A stretch of DNA of 64,000 nucleotides from Megalopta genalis (taxonomy: Eukaryota > Arthropoda > Insecta > Hymenoptera > Halictidae): the NCBI RefSeq assembly GCF_051020955.1, contig NW_027476484.1, forward strand, positions 149,461-213,460, read 5' to 3'. Under the pieces are notes generated by a model that was given only the letters and a program-made list of their open reading frames with translations, did not search any database and had not been told where the DNA came from. Position 1 is the stretch's first letter, and every line of letters begins with the position of its first letter. Shown one piece after another: positions 12,013 through 25,647 of this stretch. Made by a program: the position numbers and the translations under genes.

Positions 12013-14172
12013 TTTGCTTCAAAAACATGAGAAGCAAATGATTTATCTTCAGATAATTGCGATATAAGTAATATAGCTTCAAATGGAGGCGAAACAATCG
12101 AGTTAACTTCAAATCAATGCGAAGTAGTAGGCTTATCTTCAAATCCATGCGAAACAAATGGTTTAGCTTCAAATACTTGTGCTATACATGACTTATCTTC
12201 AAATGCAGGCGAAACAAAAGAGTTAGCTTCAAAACCAAGCGAAACACATCATTTAGCTTCAAATTCATGCGAAACACATGGTTTAGCTTAATATTCATGC
12301 GAAACAGATGGTTTATATTCAGATACTTGTGATAAACATGATTTAGCTTCAACTGCATGCGAAAAAAACGAGTTAACTTCAAATCCAAGCGAAACACATG
12401 ATTTACCTTCAAATCAATGCGAAATAGAAGGCTTAGCTTCAAATCAATGCGACGTAGAAGGCTTATCATCAAATAAATGTGAAACAAATGGTTTAGCTTC
12501 AAATACTTGTGATATACATGATTTAGCTTCAACTGCATGCGAAACAAACCAGTTAGCTTCAAATCCAAGCGAAACACATGATTTATCTTCAAATCAATGC
12601 GGAATTGAAGGCTTTGCTTCAAATCCATGCGAAGCGAATGGTTTAGCTTCAAATACTTCTGATATACATGATTTATCTTCAAATACAGGCGAAAAAAACG
12701 AGTTAGCTTCTAATCCATGCTAAACACATGATTTAGCTTCAAATCAATGCGAAGTAGAAGGCTTAGTTTCTAATTCAAACGAAACATATGATTTAGCTTC
12801 AAATCAGTACGAAGTTAAAGGCTTAATGTCAAATCCATGCGAATCAAATGGTTTAGCTTAAAATACTTGTGATATACATAATTTAGCTTCAAATGCATGC
12901 GAAACAAACGAGTTAGCTTCAAATTCAAGCGATAAACATGACTTAGCTTCAAATACATGCGAAGCGAATGGTTTAGCTTCAAATACTTGTGATGTACATG
13001 ATTTATCTTCAAATACAGGCGAATAAAACGAGTTAGCTTCAAATCCATGCAAAACATATGATTTAGCTTCAAATCAGTGCGATATGGACGGCTTAGCTTC
13101 AAATACATGAGAAGCAAATGATTTATCTACAGATAATTGCAATATAAGTGATATAGATTCAAATGCAGTCGAATCAATCGAGTTAGCTTCAAATTAATGC
13201 GAAGTAGGAGACTTATCTTCAAATCCATGCGAAACAGATGGTTTAGCTTCAAATACTTGAGATATACATGATTTAGCTTCATATGCATGCGATACAAACG
13301 AGTTAGCTTCAAAACCATGCGAAACACATGATTTAGCTTCAAATCAATGCGAAGTAGAAGGCATAGCTTCAAATTCATGCGAAACAAATGGTTTAGCTTC
13401 AAATACTTGTGATATACATGATTTAGCTTCAACTGCATGCGAAACAAACGCTTTACCTTCAAATCCAAGCGAAACACATTATTTAGGTTTAAATCAATGC
13501 GAAGTGGAAGGCTTAGCTTCAAATACATGAGAAACAACTGATTTATCTTCAGATAATTGCGATATAAGTGATATAGCTTCAAATGCAGGCGAAACAAAAG
13601 AGTTAGCTTCAAAACCAAGCGAAACTCATCATTTAGCTTCAAATTCATGCGAAACACATGGTTTAGCTTAATATTCATGCGAAACTGATGGTTTATATTC
13701 AGATACTTGTGATAAACATGATTTAGCTTCAACTGCATACGAAACAAACGAGTTAGCTTCAAATCCAAGCGAAATACATGATTTACCTTCAAATCAATGC
13801 GAAATAGAAGGCTTTGCTTCAAATCAATGCGACGTAGAATGCTAATCATCAAATCAATGTGAAACAAATGGTTTAGCTTCAAATACTTGTGATATACATG
13901 ATTTAGCTTCAACTGCATGCGAAACAAACGCTTTACCTTCAAATCCAAGCGAAACACATTATTTAGGTTCAAATCAATGCGAAGTGGAAGGCTTAGCTTC
14001 AAATCAATACGACGTAGAATGCTTATCATCAAATCAATGTGAAACAAATGGTTTAGCTTCAAATACTTGTGATATAAATGATTTAGCTTCAACTGCATGC
14101 GAAACAAACGAGTCAGCTTCAAATCCATGCGCTACACATGATTTAGCTTCAAATCAATGCGAAGTTGAAGGC
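12013..14172. repeat. 2160-bp higher-order repeat, copy 2
   Basis: Line-by-line comparison shows almost no difference from copy 1. It differs from copy 3 at about ten places, for example GGAATTGAAG here against GGACTTGAAG, and ACTTATCTTC against ACTTAACTTC. That puts identity with copy 3 above 99%. The minus-strand open stretch 13127-14128 is the copy of 10967-11968. Confidence 0.95.
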
Positions 14173-16332
14173 TTTGCTTCAAAAACATGAGAAGCAAATG
14201 ATTTATCTTCAGATAATTGCGATATAAGTAATATAGCTTCAAATGGAGGCGAAACAATCGAGTTAACTTCAAATCAATGCGAAGTAGTAGGCTTATCTTC
14301 AAATCCATGCGAATCAAATGGTTTAGCTTCAAATACTTGTGCTATACATGACTTATCTTCAAATGCAGGCGAAACAAAAGAGTTAGCTTCAAAACCAAGC
14401 GAAACACATCATTTAGCTTCAAATTCATGCGAAACACATGGTTTAGCTTAATATTCATGCGAAACAGATGGTTTATATTCAGATACTTGTGATAAACATG
14501 ATTTAGCTTCAACTGCATGCGAAAAAAACGAGTTAACTTCAAATCCAAGCGAAACACATGATTTACCTTCAAATCAATGCGAAATAGAAGGCTTAGCTTC
14601 AAATCAATGCGACGTAGAAGGCTTATCATCAAATAAATGTGAAACAAATGGTTTAGCTTCAAATACTTGTGATATACATGATTTAGCTTCAACTGCATGC
14701 GAAACAAACCAGTTAGCTTCAAATCCAAGCGAAACACATGATTTATCTTCAAATCAATGCGGACTTGAAGGCTTTGCTTCAAATCCATGCGAAGCGAATG
14801 GTTTAGCTTCAAATACTTCTTATATACATGATTTATCTTCAAATACAGGCGAAAAAAACGAGTTAGCTTCTAATCCATCCTAAACACATGATTTAGCTTC
14901 AAATCAATGCGAAGTAGAAGGCTTAGTTTCTAATTCAAACGAAACATATGATTTAGCTTCAAATCAGTACGAAGTTAAAGGCTTAATGTCAAATCCATGC
15001 GAATCAAATGGTTTAGCTTAAAATACTTGTGATATACATAATTTAGCTTCAAATGCATGCGAAACAAACGAGTTAGCTTCAAATTCAAGCGATAAACATG
15101 ACTTAGCTTCAAATACATGCGAAGCGAATGGTTTAGCTTCAAATACTTGTGATGTACATGATTTATCTTCAAATACAGGCGAATAAAACGAGTTAGCTTC
15201 AAATCCATGCAAAACATATGATTTAGCTTCAAATCAGTGCGATATGGACGGCTTAGCTTCAAATACATGAGAAGCAAATGATTTATCTACAGATAATTGC
15301 AATATAAGTGATATAGATTCAAATGCAGTCGAATCAATCGAGTTAGCTTCAAATTAATGCGAAGTAGGAGACTTAACTTCAAATCCATGCGAAACAGATG
15401 GTTTAGCTTCAAATACTTGAGATATACATGATGTAGCTTCATATGCATGCGATACAAACGAGTTAGCTTCAAAACCATGCGAAACAGATGGTTTAGCTTC
15501 AAATCAATGCGAAGTAGAAGGCATAGCTTCAAATTCATGCGAAACAAATGGTTTAGCTTCAAATACTTGTGATATACATGATTTAGCTTCAACTGCATGC
15601 GAAACAAACGCTTTACCTTCAAATCCAAGCGAAACACATTATTTAGGTTTAAATCAATGCGAAGTGGAAGGCTTAGCTTCAAATACATGAGAAACAACTG
15701 ATTTATCTTCAGATAATTGCTATATAAGTGATATAGCTTCAAATGCAGGCGAAACAAAAGAGTTAGCTTCAAAACCAAGCGAAACTCATCATTTAGCTTC
15801 AAATTCATGCGAAACACATGGTTTAGCTTAATATTCATGCGAAACTGATGGTTTATATTCAGATACTTGTGATAAACATGATTTAGCTTCAACTGCATAC
15901 GAAACAAACGAGTTAGCTTCAAATCCAAGCGAAATACATGATTTACCTTCAAATCAATGCGAAATAGAAGGCTTTGCTTCAAATCAATGCGACGTAGAAT
16001 GCTAATCATCAAATCAATGTGAAACAAATGGTTTAGCTTCAAATACTTGTGATATACATGATTTAGCTTCAACTGCATGCGAAACAAACGCTTTACCTTC
16101 AAATCCAAGCGAAACACATTATTTAGGTTCAAATCAATGCGAAGTGGAAGGCTTAGCTTCAAATCAATACGACGTAGAATGCTTATCATCAAATCAATGT
16201 GAAACAAATGGTTTAGCTTCAAATACTTGTGATATAAATGATTTAGCTTCAACTGCATGCGAAACAAACGAGTCAGCTTCAAATCCATGCGCTACACATG
16301 ATTTAGCTTCAAATCAATGCGAAGTTGAAGGC
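14173..16332. repeat. 2160-bp higher-order repeat, copy 3
   Basis: This copy shares private variants with copy 4: GGACTTGAAG near 14761, TATATAC near 14821, AATCCATCC near 14872 and ACTTAACTTC near 15371. It also has its own, such as GAATCAAATGG near 14311 and ATGTAGC near 15431. Copies 1-2 and 3-4 form two sister pairs, the pattern expected from stepwise duplication of neighbouring units. Confidence 0.95.
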
Positions 16333-18134
16333 TTTGCTTCAAAAACATGAGAAGCAAATGATTTATCTTCAGATAATTGCGATATAAGTAATATAGCTTC
16401 AAATGGAGGCGAAACAATCGAGTTAACTTCAAATCAATGCGAAGTAGTAGGCTTATCTTCAAATCCATGCGAAACAAATGGTTTAGCTTCAAATACTTGT
16501 GCTATACATGACTTATCTTCAAATGCAGGCGAAACAAAAGAGTTAGCTTCAAAACCAAGCGAAACACATCATTTAGCTTCAAATTCATGCGAAACACATG
16601 GTTTAGCTTAATATTCATGCGAAACAGATGGTTTATATTCAGATACTTGTGATAAACATGATTTAGCTTCAACTGCATGCGAAAAAAACGAGTTAACTTC
16701 AAATCCAAGCGAAACACATGATTTACCTTCAAATCAATGCGAAATAGAAGGCTTAGCTTCAAATCAATGCGACGTAGAAGGCTTATCATCAAATAAATGT
16801 GAAACAAATGGTTTAGCTTCAAATGCTTGTGATATACATGATTTAGCTTCAACTGCATGCGAAACAAACCAGTTAGCTTCAAATCCAAGCGAAACACATG
16901 ATTTATCTTCAAATCAATGCGGACTTGAAGGCTTTGCTTCAAATCCATGCGAAGCGAATGGTTTAGCTTCAAATACTTCTTATATACATGATTTATCTTC
17001 AAATACAGGCGAAAAAAACGAGTTAGCTTCTAATCCATCCTAAACACATGATTTAGCTTCAAATCAATGCGAAGTAGAAGGCTTAGTTTCTAATTCAAAC
17101 GAAACATATGATTTAGCTTCAAATCAGTACGAAGTTAAAGGCTTAATGTCAAATCCATGCGAATCAAATGGTTTAGCTTAAAATACTTGTGATATACATA
17201 ATTTAGCTACAAATGCATGCGAAACAAACGAGTTAGCTTCAAATTCAAGCGATAAACATGACTTAGCTTCAAATACATGCGAAGCGAATGGTTTAGCTTC
17301 AAATACTTGTGATGTACATGATTTATCTTCAAATACAGGCGAATAAAACGAGTTAGCTTCAAATCCATGCAAAACATATGATTTAGCTTCAAATCAGTGC
17401 GATATGGACGGCTTAGCTTCAAATACATGAGAAGCAAATGATTTATCTACAGATAATTGCAATATAAGTGATATAGATTCAAATGCAGTCGAATCAATCG
17501 AGTTAGCTTCAAATTAATGCGAAGTAGGAGACTTAACTTCAAATCCATGCGAAACAGATGGTTTAGCTTCAAATACTTGAGATATACATGATTTAGCTTC
17601 AACTGCATGCGAAACAAACGCTTTACCTTCAAATCCAAGCGAAACACATTATTTAGGTTTAAATCAATGCGAAGTGGAAGGCTTAGCTTCAAATACATGA
17701 GAAACAACTGATTTATCTTCAGATAATTGCGATATAAGTGATATAGCTTCAAATGCAGGCGAAACAAAAGAGTTAGCTTCAAAACCAAGCGAAACTCATC
17801 ATTTAGCTTCAAATTCATGCGAAACACATGGTTTAGCTTAATATTCATGCGAAACTGATGGTTTATATTCAGATACTTGTGATAAACATGATTTAGCTTC
17901 AACTGCATGCGAAACAAACGAGTTAGCTTCAAATCCAAGCGAAATACATGATTTACCTTCAAATCAATGCGAAATAGAAGGCTTAGCTTCAAATCAATGC
18001 GACGTAGAATGCTAATCATCAAATCAATGCGACGTAGAATGCTAATCATCAAATCAATGCGACGTAGAATGCTAATCATCAAATCAATGTGAAACAAATG
18101 GTTTAGCTTCAAATACTTGTGATATACATGATTT
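16333..18134. repeat. 2160-bp higher-order repeat, copy 4 (partial, rearranged)
   Basis: This follows copy 3 closely up to 17580. There 150 bp (five monomers, equal to 15421-15570 of copy 3) are missing. Near 18001 a single monomer is present three times instead of once (+60 bp). After about 18134 it leaves the unit and enters sequence with TTTAAATACAGCC that recurs at about 24443. Both changes are whole-monomer steps. Confidence 0.92.
18001..18090. repeat. Local triplication of one 30-bp monomer
   Basis: Three consecutive copies start with GACGTAGAATGCTAATCATC, at 18001, 18031 and 18061. They are identical except for the last base of the third (TGC to TGT). The corresponding place in HOR copies 1-3 has one monomer. 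This is the smallest and freshest amplification visible in the window. Confidence 0.95.
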
Positions 18135-18585
18135 ATCTTTAAATACAGCCGAAAAAAACGAGTTAGCTTCAAATCCATGCGAAACATATGATTTAGCTTC
18201 AAATCAATGCGAAATAGACGGCTTAGCTTCAAATACATGAGAAACAAATGATTTATCTTCAGATAATTGCGATATAAGTGATACAGCTTCAAATCCTCGC
18301 GAAACACATGATTTAGCTTCAAATTCTTATGAATCACATGGATTAGCTTCATAGCTTAATATTCTTGCGAAACAGATGGATTCGATTCAGATACTTGTGA
18401 TGTACATGTTTTATCTTCAAATACAGGCGAAGAAAACGAGTTAGCTTCAAAACCAAGCGTAACACATGATTTAGCTGCAAATGAATGCGAAGTAGAAGGC
18501 TTAGCTTCAAATCAATGCGAATCAAACGGTTGAGCGTCAAGTACTTGTGATATACATGATTTATCTTCAAATGCAGGCGAAACAA

Positions 18586-19901
18586 AAGAGTTATCTTCAA
18601 ATCCAAGCGAAACACTTGATTTAACTTCAAATCAGTGGGAAGTAGAAGGCTTAGCTTCAAATCCATGCGAAACAAAAGGTTTAGTTTCAAATACTTGTAG
18701 TATACATTATTTAGCTTCAACTGCAATCGAATCAAACGAGTTTGCTTCAAATCCAAGCGAATCACATGACTCATCTTCAAATCAATGCGAAGTAGAAGTC
18801 TCAGTTTCAAATCCATGCGGATCAAATGGTTTTGCTTCAAATACTTGTGATATACATGATTTAGCTCAACTGCATCGAAACAAACGAATTAGCTTCAATT
18901 TCTATCGAAACACATGATTTAGTTTCAAATCAATGCGAAGTAGAAGGCTTATCTTCAAATACATGCGAAAGAAAAGGTATAGCTTCAAATACTTGTGATT
19001 TACATGATTTAGCTTCAACTGCATGCGAAACAAACGAGTTAGCTTCAAATCCACGCGAATCACATGATTTAGCTTCAAATCAATGCGAAGTAGAAGGCTT
19101 AGCTTCAATTCCAAGCGAAACAAATGTCTTAGCTTCAAATACTTGTGATTTACATGATTTAGCTTCAACTGCATCGAAACAAACAAATTAGCTTCAAATC
19201 CAAGCGAAACACATGATTTAGTTTCAAATCAATTCGAAGTAGAAGGCTTATCTTCAATTCCATGCGAAACAAATGGTATAGCTTCAACTACTTGTGATAT
19301 ACATGATTTAGCTTCAAATGCAGGCGAAACAAAGGAGTTTGCTTCAAATCCAAGTGAAACACATGATTTAGCTTCAAATCAATGAGAAGTGGAAGGCTTA
19401 GCTTGAAATTCACGCGAAACAGATGATTTAGCTTCAAATTCTTGTTTTATACATGATTTAGCTTCAACTGCTTACGAAACAAACGAGATAGCTTCAAATC
19501 CATGCGAAACACATAATTTAGATTCAAATTCATTCGAAAAACATGGTTTAGCTTAATATTCATGCGAAACAAATGGTCCAGCTCAAAATACATGTGATAT
19601 ACTTGATTTAGCTTCAACTGCATGCGATAGAAACGATTAGCTTCAAATCAATGAGAAGTGGAAGGTTTAGCTTGAAATTCACGCGAAACAGATGTTTTAG
19701 CTTCAAATTCTTGTTTTATACATGATTTAGCTTCAACTGCTTACGAAACAAACGAGATAGCTTCAAATTCATGCGAAACACATAATTCAGATTCAAATTC
19801 ATTCGAAACACATGGTTTAGCTTAATATTCATGCAAAACAAATGGTTCAGCTCCAAATACTTGTGATATACATGAGTTAGCATCAACTGCATCCGAAACA
19901 A
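18586..19901. repeat. Segmental duplication 3, right copy (with 300-bp extra)
   Basis: This is the counterpart of 3664-4680. It carries about 299 additional bases near 19080-19380, which is ten monomers minus the single base missing in CTGCATCGAAAC near 19170. The extra piece is therefore a whole-monomer gain or loss. Confidence 0.85.
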
Positions 19902-19911
19902 AAGAGTTGGC

Positions 19912-20522
19912 TTCAAATCCAAGAGAAACACATGTTTTAGCTTCAAATCAAAGCGAAGTAGAAGGCTTAGCTTCAAATCCACGCGAAACAAATGGTTCAG
20001 CTCCAAATACTAGTGATATACATGATTTAGCTTCAACTGTATGCGAAACAAACGAGTTAGCTTCAAATCCACGCGAATCACATGATTTATCTTCAAATCA
20101 ATGCGAAGTAGAAGAATTAGCTTCAAGTCCAAGCGAAACAAATGTTTTTTGCGTCAAATACATGTGATATACATGATTTAGCTTCAAATCAATGCGAAAT
20201 AGAAGAGTTAACTTCAAATGCAAGCGAAGCACATGATTTAGTTTCAAATCAATGCGAAGTAGGAGGCTTATGTTCAAATCCATGCGAAACAAATGGTATA
20301 GCTTCAACTACTTGTGATATACAAGATTTAGCTTCAAATGCAGGCGAAACAAACAAGTTAGCCTTAAATCTATGTGAAACACATGACTTACCTTGAAATC
20401 AATGCGAAGTAGAAGTCTTGTCTTCGAATCCAAGCGAAACAAATGGTTTAGCTTCAAATACTTGTGATAGACATGATTTAGCTTCAACTGCATTCGAAAT
20501 AAACGAGTTAGCTTCAAATTCA
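19912..20522. repeat. Segmental duplication 4, right copy
   Basis: This is the counterpart of 6700-7310. The two part company after ATTCGAAATAAACGAG, where this copy continues with AAATTCAAGCGATACAC. Confidence 0.86.
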
Positions 20523-21428
20523 AGCGATACACATGATTTAGCTTCAAATCAATGCGAAGTAGAAGGCTTATCTTCAAATCCATGCGAAACAAATGGTTTA
20601 CCTTCAAATACTTGTGATATACATGATTTAGCTCAACTGCATGCGAAATAAACGAGTTATCTTCAAATCCATGCGAAACACATGATTTAGCTTCAAATCA
20701 ATGCGAAGTAGAAAGCTTAGCTTCAAATCCATGTGAAACAAATGGTTTAGCTTCAAATACTTGTGATATGCATGATTTAGCTTCAACTGCATGCGAAAGA
20801 AACGAGTCAGCTTCAGATACAAGGGAAACACATGATTTGGTTTCAAATCAATGCGAAGTAGAACTCTCAGCTTCAAATTCATGCGAAACGCATGATGTAG
20901 CTTCAAAGCAATACGAAGTAGAAGGCTTAGCTTCAAATCCATGCAACACAAATGATTTAGCTCCAAATACTTGCGAATATAAGTGATATAGCTTCAAATG
21001 CAGGCGAAACACACGAGTTTGCTTTACATCCATGCGAAACGCATGATTTAGCTTCAATTCAATGCGAAGCCGAAGGCTTAGCATCAAATCCATGCGACAG
21101 AAATGATTTAGCTTCAAATACTTGTTATATACATGATTTAGCTTCAACTGCATGCGTAACAAACGAGTGAGCTTCAAATCAATGCGCAGTAGAAGGCTTA
21201 GCTTAAAATCCATGCGAAACGAATAGTTTAGCTTCAAATACTTCTTTTATACATGATTTAGTTACAACTGCATGCGATACAAACGAGTTAGACTCAAACC
21301 CATGCGACACACGTGGTTCAGCTTCAAAATCAATGAGAAGTAGAAGGCTTAGCTTCAAATCCATGTGAAACGAATGACTGACCTTCAAATACTTGCGAAT
21401 ATAAGTGATATAGCTTCAAATGCAGGCG

Positions 21429-22117
21429 AAACACATGATTTAGCTTCAATTTCATGCGGAACACATGGTTTAGCTTAATATTCATGCGAAACAAATGGTG
21501 CGGCTTCAGATACTTGTGATATACATGATATAGGTTCAACTGTATGCGAAACAATCTAGTTAGCTTCAAATCCAAGCGAAATACATGATTCAGCTTCAAA
21601 TCAATGCGAAGTAGAAGTCTCAGTTTCAAATCCATGCGAATCAAATGGTTTTGCTTCAAATACTTGTGATATACATGATTTAGCGTCAACTGCATGCGAA
21701 ACAATCGAGATAGCTTCAAATCCAAGCGAAACACATGATTATGCTTCCAATTAATGCGAAGTAGAAGGCTTAGCTTCAAATCCATGCGACACAAATGATT
21801 TAGCTCCAAATACTTGCGAATATAAGTGATATAGCTTCAAATGCAGGCGAAACACACGAGTTTGCCTTACATCCATGCGAAACACATGATTTAGCTTCAA
21901 TTCAATGCGAAGCCGAATGCTTAGCATCAAATCCATGCGATACAAGTGATTTAGCTTCAAATACTTGTTATATACATGATTTAGCTTCAACTGCATGCGA
22001 AAAAAAAGAGTTAGCTTCAAATAAATGCGACTCACATGATTCAGCTTCAAATCAATGCGAAGTAAAAGGTTTCGCTTCAAATCCATGCGAAACAAATAGT
22101 TTACCTTCAAATACTTG
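21429..22117. repeat. Segmental duplication 5, right copy
   Basis: This is the counterpart of 7315-8003. At its right end it switches to the sequence found at 1290-1560 (offset 20810, about 22100-22370), so the two neighbours come from different parts of Domain I. That is a clear mosaic junction. Confidence 0.85.
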
Positions 22118-23124
22118 TGCTATACATGATTTAGCCTCAACTGCATGCTAAACAATCGAGTTAGCTTCAACACCAAGCGAAACACATGATTTAGCTGCAA
22201 ATCAATGCGAAGTAGAAGGGTTAGCTTCAAATCCATGCGAATCAAACGGTTGAGCTTCAAATACTTGTGATATACATGATTTATCTTCAAATGCAGGCGA
22301 AACAAAAGAGTTAGCTTCATATCCATGCCTTACACACGATTTAGATTTAAATCAATGCGAAGTAGAAGGCTTAGCTTCAAAACAATCCGAAACAAATGGT
22401 TTAGCTTCAAATACTTGTGATATACATGATTTAGCTTCAACTGCGTGCGAAACAAACGAGTTAGCTTCAAATCCATGCAATTCACATGATTTAGCTTCGA
22501 ATCAATGCGAAGTAGAAGGCTTAGCTTCAAATCAATCCGAAACAAATGGTTTAGCTTCAAATACTTGTGATATACATGATTTATCTTCAAATACAGGCGA
22601 AGAAAACGAGTTAGCTTCAAAACCAAGCGTAACACATGATTTAGCTGCAAATGAATGCGAAGTAGAAGGCTTAGCTTCAAATCAATGCGAATCAAACGGT
22701 TGAGCGTCAAGTACTTGTGAGATACATGATTTATCTTCAAATGCAGGCGAAACAAAAGAGTTAGCTTCATATCCATGCGAAACACATCATTTAGCTTCAA
22801 ATTCAAGCGAAACGCGTGGTTTAGCTCAATAGTCATGCGACACAGATGGTTTATATTCAGATACTTGTGATAAACATGATTTAGCTTCAACTGCATGAGA
22901 AACAAACGAGTTAGCTGCAAATCCAAGCGAAACACATGATTTACCTTCAAATCAATGCGAAATAGAAGGCTTAGCTTCAAATCAATGCGACGTAGAAGGC
23001 TTAGCTTCAAATTCATGCGAAACGAATAGTTTAGCTTCAAATACTTGTGATATACATGATTTAGCATCAACTGCATGCGAAACAAACGAGTTAGCTTCAA
23101 ATCCATGCGATTCACATGATTTAG

Positions 23125-24442
23125 CTTCAAATCAATGCGAAATAGAAGGCTTTGCTTCAAATCCATGCGAAGCGAATGGTTTAGCTTCAAATACTTCTGA
23201 TACACATGATTTATCTTCAAATACAGGCGAAAAAAACGAGTTAGCTTCTAATCCATGCTAAACATATGATTTAGCTTCAAATCAATGCGAAGTAGAAGGC
23301 TTAGTTTCAAATTCAAACGAAACATATGATTTAGCTTCAAATCAGTACGAAGTTAAAGGCTTAATGTCAAATCCATGCGAATCAAATGGTTTAGCTTAAA
23401 ATACTTGTGATATACATAATTTAGCTTCAAATGCATGCGAAACAAACGAGTTAGCTTCAAATTCAAGCGATAAACATGACTTAGCTTCAAATACATGCGA
23501 AGCGAATGGTTTAGCTTCAAATACTTGTGATGTACATGATTTATCTTCAAATACAGGCGAATAAAACGAGTTAGCTTCAAATCCATGAAAAACATATGAT
23601 TTAGCTTCAAATCAGTGCGATATAGACGGCTTAGCTTCAAATACATGAGAAGCAAATGATTTATCTACAGATAATTGCGATATAAGTGATATAGATTCAA
23701 ATGCAGTCGAATCAATCGAGTTAGCTTCAAATTAATGCGAAGTAGGAGACTTATCTTCAAATCCATGCGAAACAGATGGTTTAGCTTCAAATACTTGAGA
23801 TATACATGATTTAGCTTCAAATGCATGCGATACAAACGAGTTAGCTTCAAAACCATGCGAAACACATGATTTAGCTTCAAATCAATGCGAAGTAGAAGGC
23901 ATAGCTTCAAATTCATGCGAAACAAATGGTTTAGCTTCAAATACTTGTGATATACATGATTTAGCTTCAACTGCATGCGAAACAAACGATTTACCTTCAA
24001 ATCCAAGCAAAACACATTATTTAGGTTTAAATCAATGCGAAGTGGAAGGCTTAGCTTCAAATACATGAGAAACAACTGATTTATCTTCAGATAATTGCGA
24101 TATAAGTGATATAGCTTCAAATGCAGGCGAAACAAAAGAGTTAGCTTCAAAACCAAGCGAAACTCATCATTTAGCTTCAAATTCATGCGAAACACATGGT
24201 TTAGCTTAATATTCATGCGAAACTGATGGTTTATATTCAGATACTTGTGATAAACATGATTTAGCTTCAACTGCATGCGAAACAAACGAGTTAGCTTCAA
24301 ATCCAAGCGAAATACATGATTTACCTTCAAATCAATGCGAAATAGAAGGCTTTGCTTCAAATCAATGCGACGTAGAATACTAATCATCAAATCAATGTGA
24401 AACAAATGGTTTAGCTTCAAATACTTGTGATATACATGATTT
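23125..24442. repeat. Detached partial copy of the 2160-bp HOR
   Basis: This aligns with 10427-11744 at a constant offset of 12698 without indels. Substitutions are more frequent than among copies 1-4, for example GAATACTAATC near 24375 against GAATGCTAATC. Its phase does not fit the 2160-bp ladder. It is a dispersed relative, separated from the main block by about 5 kb. Confidence 0.88.
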
Positions 24443-25647
24443 ATCTTTAAATACAGCCGAAAAAACGAGTTAGCTTCAAATCCATGCGAAACATATGATT
24501 TAACTTCAAATCAATGCGAAATAGACGGCTTAGCTTCAAATACATGAGAAACAAATGATTTATCTTCAGATAATTGCGATATAAGTGATACAGCTTCAAA
24601 TCCTCGCGAAACACATGATTTAGCTTCAAATTCATACGAATCACATGGATTAGCTTCATAGCTTAATATTCTTGCGAAACAGATGGATTAGATCCAGATA
24701 CTTGTGATGTACATGTTTTAGCTTCAACTGCATGCTAAACAAACGTGTTAACTTCAAATCCAAGCGAAGTTGAAGTCTTTGCTTCAAATCCATGCGGAGC
24801 GAATGGTTTAGCTTCAAATACTTGTGATATACATGATTTATCTTCAAATACAGGCGAATAAAACGAGTTAGCTTCAAATCCATGCAAAACATATGATTTA
24901 GCTCCAAATCAGTGCGAAATAGACGGCTTAGCTTCAAATACATGAGAAGCAATTGATTTATCTACAGATAATTGCGATATAAGTGATATAGATTCAAATG
25001 CAGTCGAATCAATCGAGTTAGCTTCAAATTAATGCGAAGTAGGAGGCATAGATTCAAATTCATGCGAAACAAATGGTTTAGCTTCAAATACTTGTGATAT
25101 ACATGATTTAGCTACAACTGCATGCGAAACAAACGCTTTACCTTCAAATCCAAGCGAAACACATTATTTTGGTTCAAATCAATGCGAAGTGGAAGGCTTA
25201 GCTTCAAAACAATACGACGTAGAATGCTTATCATCAAATCAATGTGAAACAAATGGTTTAGCTTCAAATACTTGTGATATACATGATTTAGCTTCAACTG
25301 CATGCGAAACAAACGAGTCAGCTTCAAATCCATGCGCTACACATGATTTAGCTTCAAATCAATGCGAAGTTGAAGTCTTTGCTTCAAATCCATGCGAAAC
25401 AAATAGTTTAGCTTCAAATACTTGTGATATACATGATTTAGCTTCAACTGCATGCGAAACAAACGAGTTAGCTTCAAATCCATGCGATTCACATGATTTA
25501 GCTTCGAATCAATGCGAAGTAGAAGGCTTAGCTTCAAACGCATGAGAAACAAATGATTTATCTTCACATAATTGCGATATAAGTGATACAGCTTCAAATC
25601 CATGCGAAACACATGAGTTAGTTTCAAATTCATGCGAATCACTTGGA

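Larger units (their letters stand above)
18135..25647. repeat. Domain II-III spacer: mosaic of older segments
   Basis: These are 30-bp monomers without a regular long HOR. The left half (18.6-22.4 kb) is built from the same segments as 3.6-8.0 kb and 1.3-1.6 kb, in a partly different order. The right half holds a fifth, diverged piece of the 2160-bp unit (23125-24442). Marker monomers at 18343 and 24650 carry the variant CTTCATAGCTTAATATTC. 18135-18355 and 24443-24660 are near copies of each other, so both HOR pieces end in the same flank. No gene is visible. Confidence 0.88.
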
